Positions 56,509 through 64,000 of a DNA stretch of 64,000 bases are shown here, one piece after another. How positions within the stretch are numbered: position 1 is the first letter of the stretch; each line of letters begins with the position of its first letter. The notes below the pieces were generated by a model. The model was not told the origin of the DNA and ran no database searches. It worked only from the letters and a program-made list of their open reading frames with translations. The stretch is from Mycocentrospora acerina (Eukaryota; Ascomycota; Dothideomycetes; Pleosporales): contig JAKUHH010000084.1 of the NCBI GenBank assembly GCA_022701365.1, positions 558,001 through 622,000 of the forward strand, given 5' to 3'. Made by a program: the position numbers and the translations under genes.

Positions 56509-57718
56509 CTAAAATCCTTGCCTCGTCTTCGGCACATATGACTCCTCCAAATATGCTGCGTCCTCATCGCTCAATTTGAACAGCACATTCTGCACCGCCT
56601 CATCAATCCTCTCCTTACTGCTCAGTCCAATGATAGGCACAACGCCCTTCTTTACACACCAAGCCGTGGCAATGCATGCCATGCTTACACCATTCTTCTT
56701 GGCAATCTCCTCCACGCGTCCCACAATCGCCTCGTCAATCTTGTTCTCTCGGCTGTAGACCATTAATGCCAGTGGCTTGTCAGTTTGTGCGCGGCTGGAG
56801 CTGCGGTCGCTCCAGGGGCGTGTCAGGGCACCACGTGCAACAGGTGACCAAGGGATGATGCCCACGCCCGTGTCCTGGCAGTATGGGATCTGTCAAGGAG
56901 CATTAGTAATAGCACAATTCAAAACAAAAAAAAAGGGACAACATACCATCTCACGCTCCTCCTCGCGGTAGAGGAGATTGTAGTAGTTTTGCATGGAGAC
57001 AAACTTGTGCCACCCATTCTTTTCCGCAATGTTCTGCAGCGTCTGGAACTCCCACGCGGCCATGGAGCTGGCGCCAATGTATCGCACCCATCCCTTCTCA
57101 ATGACGTCGTTGAGGGCCTTCATGATCTCCTCGCGGGGGGTGCCCCGGTCCAGACGGTGGATTTGCAGCACATCAATGTATGTGCCTAGTCGCTCGACAC
57201 TCTTCTCTACCGCGTCGAAGATGTGCTTGCGGCTCAGTCCAATCTGGTTGACCCAGTCACCGTCGTTGTTTATGACGCTGGCAATGGGAAGGCCGGGCCG
57301 CGATTCGTCGACGCCGAAGTAGCATTTGGAAAGGATGACGACTTTGGAACGGGGGATATTGTATTGCTTGAGTGCTTTGCCCACAATGCGTTCAGAGGCG
57401 CCATGAGAGTATACATCGGCCTACAGGGTGTTGTTGTGAGCCTGTTGTTCTTATGACAAGGAGTGAGCGGGGTCAAGTCTAACCGTATCCCAGGTGTTGA
57501 TGCCGCTCTTGTACGCATGCTCGAGCAGCGGCAAACTCTCTGCCTCGTCGAGGACCCAGTCTTGCCATTGCGAGGTGCCCAGACTCATGGTGCCGTAGAT
57601 GACCTTGGAGACCTTGAGGCCTGACTTGCCCAAGCTGTGTCATTGTTAGCTATGATGTCCAGAATTGACTGTCACAGGGAAAAACCAACTTGACATATTC
57701 CATCTTGTTCTCAGTCAT
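56509..57718 (-). CDS. Aldo/keto reductase
   Basis: NADPH-dependent oxidoreductase of the AKR superfamily (Shaker-beta/YajO-like branch by sequence flavour). Four exons: 57690..57718, 57484..57634, 56947..57420 and 56509..56889. The introns are 55, 63 and 57 bp, and the product has 344 residues, the normal length. The catalytic tetrad is visible: Asp and Tyr in NTWDTADVYSHG, Lys in VVILSKCYFG and His in LQIHRLD. The C-terminal cofactor segment reads GVVPIIGLSSKERIDEAV. The first splice site (GTTGGT) is non-standard; it gives MEYVNLGKSGLKVS, whereas GTTTTT four bases on would give MEYVKLLGKSG. The other joins are clean (WDTADVY, EEREMIPYCQ). The substrate is unknown. Confidence 0.9.
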
Positions 57719-58269
57719 TGTGATTGCGAATGATTATGATTGTGCTGAATTCTTTTCGTTTCTAATGCTCAAGGAAACTACAAACGGGTCGCGCAACAGC
57801 TTTATTTACTGTCACGGAGTTACGAAGCTCGAGCTGCACTCCGGGGATACAGCTAAATCCGATTTCATGCGTCAGATGAGGGGCGGGGTTGTTCATATCC
57901 GCCACGGATATTACTCGCCTCGGGGCTATCATGAATTTCGGAAAGATTAAGCGGCTGCTCTGCTGACATTAAGCGGGCCATTCGTGTGGGGAACTCGTTA
58001 CAGCAATCGATCTGCGATATCAACACTCGTCGCTGGAAGCAGAAGTCAAAGGTGCGCAAAGGCAACACGTAGATGAATCACAAAAATGTGAAGATGTTTT
58101 TGAGAGAACTCAGCCCGTAGGCATGCTTGATGCATTGTTGATGAAAGACTGCTGCTAAGCAGTCGTGTAAACTATGAATAAACCCAATCGTCAGATCCCA
58201 ACCCGTAGGTTGTGATCATGCCTATAAACGCCTCGCCATAAATCCAATCGTCAGACCATCGTCGCACGC
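57719..58269. other. Intergenic
   Basis: 551 bp between two minus-strand genes: the aldo/keto reductase promoter and the polyubiquitin 3' end. Nothing else is seen. Confidence 0.45.
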
Positions 58270-59303
58270 TTACTGTCCGCCACGCAGACGGAGCACCAAA
58301 TGCAGAGTAGACTCCTTCTGAATGTTGTAGTCGGAGAGCGTTCGGCCATCCTCCAACTGCTTACCAGCAAAGATCAGACGCTGCTGGTCTGGGGGAATGC
58401 CCTCCTTGTCCTGGATCTTGCTCTTTACGTTGTCGATTGTGTCGCTCGATTCAACCTCAAGAGTAATCGTCTTCCCGGTGAGGGTCTTGACGAAGATTTG
58501 CATACCACCACGAAGACGGAGAACAAGGTGGAGAGTGGATTCCTTTTGAATGTTGTAGTCGGAAAGGGTGCGGCCATCCTCGAGTTGCTTGCCGGCGAAG
58601 ATCAAACGCTGCTGGTCTGGGGGAATGCCCTCCTTGTCCTGGATCTTGCTCTTTACGTTGTCGATCGTATCCGAAGACTCAACCTCGAGCGTGATCGTCT
58701 TGCCGGTAAGTGTCTTGACGAAAATCTGCATACCACCGCGCAGGCGCAGGACGAGATGCAATGTGGACTCCTTCTGGATGTTGTAGTCGGACAGAGTACG
58801 ACCATCTTCAAGCTGCTTGCCGGCGAAGATCAAGCGCTGCTGATCCGGGGGAATGCCCTCCTTATCCTGAATCTTCGACTTGACATTGTCAATGGTGTCG
58901 GACGACTCCACCTCAAGGGTGATGGTCTTGCCGGTCACTGATTGTGAGGTTAGTATAGGCTCAAGACGTGCGACGGGCGAGTGGCAACTTACGAGTCTTG
59001 ACGAAAATCTGCATACCACCACGGAGGCGGAGGACAAGATGGAGGGTTGACTCCTTCTGGATGTTGTAGTCGGAGAGAGTGCGACCGTCCTCGAGCTGCT
59101 TGCCGGCGAAGATCAAGCGCTGCTGATCCGGGGGAATGCCCTCCTTGTCCTGAATCTTGGACTTGACATTGTCGATGGTGTCGGACGACTCTACCTCAAG
59201 GGTAATAGTCTTGCCGGTCACTATGAGGTCGTTAGCAAACTGAGGCGCGACCAGGTGGCGAGGGCAGCGGCTGCTACTTACGGGTCTTGACGAAGATCTG
59301 CAT
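58270..59303 (-). CDS. ubi4: Polyubiquitin, four units plus terminal Gln
   Basis: Encodes head-to-tail ubiquitin that is cut to monomers, typically for stress supply. Exons 59282..59303, 58993..59220 and 58270..58937, with introns of 61 and 55 bp. The product has 305 residues: four copies of the 76-residue ubiquitin ([20 protein letters not shown] ... LRLRGG) and one extra C-terminal Gln that blocks premature use. Both introns sit at the same place, after the first base of codon 8 (Leu) of units 1 and 2; units 3 and 4 have none. Exon 2 is therefore exactly 228 bp, one ubiquitin long. Units differ only by synonymous changes as far as I can see. ATG at 59303 starts the first unit. Confidence 0.97.
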
Positions 59304-60501
59304 AGTTGTAATGTGCGGTGAGTTGTCGAGTGTGTAGTGGCTGTGCGTGCAGCGTGTGCGTGATGTGGAAGCCGGGGTGGTGTGTGGTAGTGGGATGAAG
59401 AGGAGAGGGAGTGGAGCGAGGCGGCGAGGGTTTATATGTAGGCAGGAGGCACAGGCGTGCTTAGGCGGCAAGCTTGAGGCTGTGACGGTCAACAAGGGCG
59501 AGGTGAGTGATGGCGTAAGCGGTCCGTGCACCAATCAGACAGCTCTGGGGAACAGCGCGGGAATCTTCGGGCAGGTTCGACCGAAGCCGGACGACTTTGT
59601 CACTCGCTCTGTGGTTTTCCATGCATCCTGTTGCACCTTTACTCTGGTGTTGAGCTGCTCTCTTCCTTTCTTTTGGGAGCGTTGCTGTGTCACCGCCATC
59701 TGGAGTCGCGTTCGCAGCATCTTCCCCGCTTTTCGTTATCGCCTTCCGGATCCATGTGACATTTCTTATCGAAACAGGCAACTGCGCCTACAGGGTGCTC
59801 ACCACCGCTCCAGGCTCCTCCACCGTCCAGCGCATTCGTGTTGGAACGCTCAACGCTGCAACACCGCCAACCATGGAACATGTTCCGATATCGCGAGTCA
59901 GGCCTATGTACCGAGGACATCTGTCACGCGATACGGCGCTTTGATGGTGGAAGCTGGCGTGCATACACTTGCATGCGCGCGCCGAACCAGAGTGCAGCCG
60001 TCACAGACAACTCATTCTCGTATTAGTGGCGATATCACTCAAATCTAGACACTTGACGCGACGAGCCTGGCGGGTGGCGAATTTATCGCGCGTTTGAAAT
60101 ATCGTGAATTCGCCGGATGCGTACCACTGCGCCATATCGCATGTGGCGTAAAAAAAAAGTCGGTCCTGCATTGTCGCAAATCAAGAAATCCGAAAAAACT
60201 TCCGAGCATAGAGATGTGTGTGTGTGTATGCCTGACATTTATTTGTTTGCTCAACCGAAATTGTCCGATGTTGGGAGTGTTGTTAACCTATCACCCTTGT
60301 CGTCTTTTGTGTAAAACACCAAGGAATAAGGTATGATGTCACAATAGCGATGTGGCTTGTTTTGCGTTGTGCTTCGTCTCTCTTTGCTCTTGACAGCTCT
60401 GACCCGTCATCAAACTTACAGTCAGACTACTAGCCTACGCTTCAACTGTTAACAATACCAAAACCCAACCCCTGGCCTCTGAACCGCGACACACATTTAC
60501 A
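59304..60501. other. Divergent promoter region
   Basis: 1.2 kb between the polyubiquitin (-) and SnoaL-like (+) starts. Frames up to 233 codons cross it but have no motif and no support. It must hold both promoters. Confidence 0.45.
59431..59440 (-). promoter_or_regulatory. TATA-like box of the polyubiquitin gene
   Basis: On the minus strand the sequence TACATATAAA lies about 130 bp upstream of the polyubiquitin ATG, a plausible TATA element for a strongly expressed gene. Position and sequence are the only support. Confidence 0.4.
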
Positions 60502-60900
60502 ATGACAACTCCTACCCTCACTAATCCCTCCCTCACAGCTGCAGTCTGCAGCCTCGAACACCAAGCCTGGACTGCGCTCTGCACCTCTGGCGCATCTCTC
60601 CTCCCCCTACTCTCTGCCAACCCCGTCATGATCTTCCCCGGCGACCTCATCCTCAGCGCCGTCTCATCTCCCACAGTCCATGAAATGTTGCAAGGCCCCG
60701 AGTTCAAGCCATGGGCAGACTACAAACTCAGCCACGATGAGGTCGTTGTGCTCGGCAAAGACAGCGCACTCATATACTACCGCGTGGAGGCAACCCGGGG
60801 GGACGAGACATTCAGGGCCATCTGCTCCAGCGCATGGGTCCTAGAAGGTGGTGAGGGCGGGGGCTGGAAGATGGCGCATCACCAGCAGACGTTGATCTGA
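60502..60900 (+). CDS. SnoaL/DUF4440-like small protein
   Basis: 132 residues, intronless. It fits the NTF2-like cone fold used by SnoaL and DUF4440 proteins: an N-terminal helix (LEHQAWTALCTSGASLLPLL), then NPVMIFPGDLILS, a helix and the strand series VVVLGKDSALIYYRVEATRG, FRAICSSAWVLEG and GWKMAHHQQTLI. The closing W-K-M-x-H-H-Q-Q-T motif is typical of DUF4440. Such proteins may be small enzymes or binding proteins; the ligand is unknown. The ATG context (ACAATGACA) is acceptable. The antisense frame at 60435-60707 is a shadow. Confidence 0.8.
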   Translation: MTTPTLTNPSLTAAVCSLEHQAWTALCTSGASLLPLLSANPVMIFPGDLILSAVSSPTVHEMLQGPEFKPWADYKLSHDEVVVLGKDSALIYYRVEATRGDETFRAICSSAWVLEGGEGGGWKMAHHQQTLI

Positions 60901-61591
60901 GAGATGGAAGATGTAATCAGTGTGGCAGAACTCTGCGCACAAGTGTTGCTCAAGAGCAGTGGTGGATGTCGCATGCTACATGCAAGTCTGGGGGGAGTTT
61001 TGGTAGGCGCTGTGGAACTTTTTGCGGGCGGGGATGAATGAATGAATGAATACCCCAGAATTTTAGCGTTTCTTTCGCAGCACGGACAAACATGGCATGT
61101 GAACTAACTAAGGTCTGGTATCTACCTAGTCAATGTGGGGAATGGCTGGAAATGACAACTAGGTGATTTTGAAAAGCAAGGGCTGGTTCCGGCCAGGCAG
61201 TATATAGTTGGCACAAAAGTCTATGGAACACTAGAATGAATACCAGACTAATTAAAGTGCTCACATCCACATCATCTTCATCTTCGTCTTCATCCTCATC
61301 TTCAAGTACCTTCTTGCTCTAAACGTGCTCAATTTTACCGTCCCTTCTGATGTCAGCCCAGCCCAGCCCGGCGCGCAAGACCCACCAAAAACCGGAGAAC
61401 CCGAGAACTGGTGTCCGCGTCTAGCAGATTGACCTTCTATCAATGGCAATGCCGTAAACATGTCCGCCAGGCATGGGCCCTTCCACTAGCAGCCGTTGTA
61501 TGACGTAGTTGTCGTTGATCTCTCTGGGTTGCCCGGCCCTCAGCATCATCACACGCAACGACTGCCATTTGCATTCTCTCTTCCACTCTCC

Positions 61592-61631
<40 letters not shown>

Positions 61632-61906
61632 TTCTTTTTTTTTTTTTTTTNNNNNNNNNNNNNNNNNNNNNNNNNNNNNNNNNNNNNNNNNNNNNNNNNN
61701 NNNNNNNNNNNNNNNNNNNNNNNNNNNNNNNNNNNNNNNNNNNNNNNNNNNNNNNNNNNNNNNNCCCCCCCCCCCCCCCCCCCGGCTGCCCTTTGCTTGC
61801 ACTTTTCCTGTTTCCCATGAGGAAGAGCGCTGTTGTCAAATTGGCGAGACTGCATCACCACCACCACCACCACTACTACCACTATCATCACCATTCTACG
61901 CGCAAC
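60901..61906. other. Intergenic with homopolymer runs and assembly gap
   Basis: 1 kb between two plus-strand genes. It includes C39 and T-rich runs, 114 N and a further C19 run, just before the 2H-phosphodiesterase gene. The region cannot be read fully. Confidence 0.6.
61593..61783. other. Assembly gap (114 N) within homopolymer runs
   Basis: About 39 C, a TTCTTT..T tract to 61650, N at 61651-61764, then 19 C. Runs of this length are typical sequencing and assembly trouble spots, so the true sequence and length are unknown. Confidence 0.97.
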
Positions 61907-62911
61907 ATGTCCGGATCCGCCAGTTACGCTGCAGCAATCAGCACACCCAATGGCGCGGTTCGCCAACCCAAGATCGTCGCGACAAGAGTCTCAGACCCTG
62001 ATCTGCGCTCCTCGCTCGAAGACAACGCGAAGCCTACTCGCCCACAACGGCCGGGCGCAGGGATTCGCTCACGGACAAGTTATTTCCGCGGACTAGGGAA
62101 GAAAACAGACAAGGACAGGGTAGAAGGTGGCAGCGTTGGTGTTGTGCAAGAGCGGCAACCAGAGCAGTACCCACATGCTGAATATCAGCCAAAGACGGGA
62201 AATCCAGAGGAAAATGTCTATGTTCTTACACTGAAGATTACGGATTCGCTTGCGCGGCCAATGAATGAGATGCGGGAGAGATACTTTCCTAGACACTTGA
62301 ACCGCACGCCGGCACATTTGACATTGTTTCATGCTCTTCCGCATTCACAGCTGGAAGATATGCAAAGCGACCTTTCGCGGCTGGCTGTGAGTACGTCGCC
62401 GTTTCAAGTTACCACGGGCCAGCCGTTCCGAATGCGGCGCGGAGTAGGCATCAATGTGGACGACGGGTACAAGACGATGAAAGATGTTCATCAGCAGTTG
62501 AAATCACAGTGGCTACCGTTCCTCAGCGAGCAGGACGCTGGGGGGTTCCGGCCACACTGGACGGTCATGAACAAGGTCCACCAAGAGGAAGAAGTCGAGC
62601 ATGCGTTTGAGACGGTCAGAACGGATCTGTCTGAGAACATGCGAGAAGGGCGAGCCCTTGGATTGGACTTGTGGCTATACGATGCTGGGCAGTGGCAATG
62701 GATGCATGAGTACAGGTTTGGCGATCTGGACAAGCCGGTTTCGAGAACGACGAGCAATCGCGGAGAGGGATTTACCGCCTCCAAGAATGAGTTTCCTGGT
62801 TTGGGGCAACAGAGCTCTGGGGGTGGAGCGGAGAAGAGGCCAGGGATGTGGAAGCGCGGGAGTACCGTGGGAGAGGCGTGGAGGAGTATGAGTTTTCGCC
62901 GCAAGAGCTGA
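61907..62911 (+). CDS. 2H phosphodiesterase / 2'-5' RNA ligase-like protein
   Basis: 334 residues from an ATG at 61907 (AACATGTCC); the frame upstream runs through the gap and is not coding. The centre has the two HxT motifs of the 2H superfamily: HLTLFHAL (His137, Thr139) and HWTVMNKV (His217, Thr219), about 80 residues apart as expected. The start of the domain reads NVYVLTLKITDSLARPMNEM. These enzymes act on 2'-5' or cyclic phosphodiester bonds in RNA or nucleotides, and the 2'-5' ligase-like branch is common in fungi. The N-terminal 100 and C-terminal 80 residues (Ser/Arg-rich, KRPGMWKRGSTVGEAW) look disordered. The substrate is unknown. Confidence 0.85.
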   Translation: MSGSASYAAAISTPNGAVRQPKIVATRVSDPDLRSSLEDNAKPTRPQRPGAGIRSRTSYFRGLGKKTDKDRVEGGSVGVVQERQPEQYPHAEYQPKTGNPEENVYVLTLKITDSLARPMNEMRERYFPRHLNRTPAHLTLFHALPHSQLEDMQSDLSRLAVSTSPFQVTTGQPFRMRRGVGINVDDGYKTMKDVHQQLKSQWLPFLSEQDAGGFRPHWTVMNKVHQEEEVEHAFETVRTDLSENMREGRALGLDLWLYDAGQWQWMHEYRFGDLDKPVSRTTSNRGEGFTASKNEFPGLGQQSSGGGAEKRPGMWKRGSTVGEAWRSMSFRRKS

Positions 62912-64000
62912 GCAAGGGCGTTCCGCGGCGTGTCATTGCGGCGGTACTACGGTGACGGTAGCACAGTCTTCAATGGTTCGGTCGAGACTTTCCTGGAATG
63001 GAAGGGCGGGCATTGTGTTCGATTCGCTCTCTGTATATTATGTCATTGTGACTACTTTTTGCATGTGGGCGTTTCTGTTCTAGGACGTAGGATCGTACCC
63101 ACAGCGGCTTCCTTCGTAACCACTGCTGGAGAAAATGGATTGTCGCCGTTTCAGATTCAACAAGTGCTATCCTAGGCCCAACACGTCAGTGCTCATTGTA
63201 TGGCTTTGCAATGCCGTTGCAGTTGTCGTTCCGACAGTTTGATGGGAGGAGAAATGAGTCTGGGATGGTGGTATCCCTCGCAGAAGAACATTCGCACCAA
63301 CGCTCGCGGGTAGCACGCGGAGAGCGTTGGGAAAGGGGGGCGAGTTGACGTTGCACGTGGCTGACGAGCAGGCTTGGCTCGGGCTTTGGTGTGCTACCAG
63401 CGCTGTGTATACTGCATTTATGGTGTTGGAATGGCCCATGAAAAAGGAACGTCGCGATGAGGAAGCAGATGCCTGAGATGCATCATCTGGCGCATACGTA
63501 AGGCTGTATAAGCACATTGCATGTTGGTGGAGAAGGCAAGTTGCCACGCAAGGAGGCGCGCGTCGTGTTCAGCGATTCGTGCTGGGTGCTCCCATGAGCC
63601 ACACGGCGAGGTCCTGGTGAGGGGGACATTGACCAGGAAGAGCCGCGGGAGGATGCTGTTTTGAAACAGTGCATTGCGAATGTTTGCCATGCCCACGCAG
63701 CAAGATGATGCGTCCGCAACGCGCCTCAGCCTGGGAGCAGCGGCTCTACGCGGGTGCGCTCTGTCTTCCCAGCGGAGAAATGATCAGCCACCGCCAACGC
63801 CTCGAGCGCGCCGGATGCAAGCGACTTGTTCTCGAGCGCGCCCGACGCAAACGACTTGTTCTCGAACACGATCAATTTCGGCAGCGCAGTGCACGTGGAC
63901 GACATTCAGGAGAGAGTTGGCGCAAGGCGGCGGCCTCGACACGCATGCAGTGGGCAGAGTGATGCGAGGATGCGCGCAAATCACGCTTCTAAAAGTGCAC
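62912..64000. other. Intergenic to right edge
   Basis: 1.1 kb. Short overlapping frames on both strands, without recognisable motifs. A 30-bp direct repeat lies at 63801-63870. A gene beyond the right edge may have its promoter here. Confidence 0.4.
63801..63870. repeat. 30-bp direct repeat, 2.3 copies
   Basis: Two adjacent units, 63801-63830 and 63831-63860, each start CTCGAGCGCGCC and end CGACTTGTT. They differ at three to four positions, and a partial third copy (CTCGAACACG) follows. Confidence 0.85.

Noticed and set aside
59347..60048. 233-codon plus-strand frame
   Set aside because: It runs through the polyubiquitin promoter; no motif, and other frames are equally open.

Overview
The window looks like a contig piece from a filamentous ascomycete (Pezizomycotina). 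Three things point there. Genes are interrupted by short introns, mostly 50-65 bp, with GT..AG ends. The gene content is typically fungal: Zn2Cys6 regulators, a hybrid histidine kinase, a PDR-type ABC transporter, an rvt-type reverse-transcriptase-like gene and a Cdc24-type Rho exchange factor. Intergenic regions are long and AT-rich or rich in simple repeats. Placement in Dothideomycetes/Pleosporales is a guess from protein flavour only. All exon structures were joined by eye from splice signals, reading-frame continuity and family motifs; there is no transcript evidence.

Layout. 0-6.8 kb: an arrestin-domain gene running off the left edge (-), an AT-rich gene-poor stretch, a Zn2Cys6 regulator (+) and a speculative small secreted peptide (+). 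6.8-14 kb: an intronless rvt-like gene (+) converging on a GAF hybrid histidine kinase (-). 14-19.2 kb: an F-box/WD40-like protein with an RGG tail (-) and, divergent from it, a G-alpha-like protein with degenerate GTPase motifs (+). 19.7-24.4 kb: a full-size PDR ABC transporter (-). 24.4-28.3 kb: a gene-poor stretch. 28.3-29.1 kb: beta-carbonic anhydrase (-). 30.2-33.4 kb: Cdc24-like RhoGEF (-). After a 2.5 kb divergent region carrying a 21-bp minisatellite comes an F-box/WD40 ubiquitin-ligase adaptor (+, 35.9-38.7 kb). 39.5 kb: an intron-containing tRNA-Glu(CTC) (-). 41.3-42 kb: a small dsRNA-binding-like protein (-). 45.1-45.9 kb: a Dabb-domain protein (+), convergent with the farnesyltransferase beta subunit (-). 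48.0-48.6 kb: a cupin (-). 51.7-54.3 kb: a second zinc-cluster regulator (+). 56.5-57.7 kb: an aldo/keto reductase (-). 58.3-59.3 kb: a four-unit polyubiquitin gene (-). 60.5-60.9 kb: a SnoaL-like protein (+). 61.9-62.9 kb: a 2H-phosphodiesterase-like protein (+), preceded by an assembly gap of 114 N between homopolymer runs.

Functional themes. Several genes belong to signalling and ubiquitin biology: arrestin-type ubiquitin-ligase adaptor, two F-box proteins, polyubiquitin, Cdc24, farnesyltransferase beta, a histidine kinase and a G-alpha-like protein. They are not an obvious cluster and have separate promoters. No secondary-metabolite cluster, CRISPR array, rRNA gene or intact transposon was seen. 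The two items most worth attention are the rvt-like gene, a domesticated reverse transcriptase of poorly known function, and the G-alpha-like protein, whose nucleotide-binding and catalytic residues are nearly all replaced and which carries a long alpha-helical N-terminal extension.
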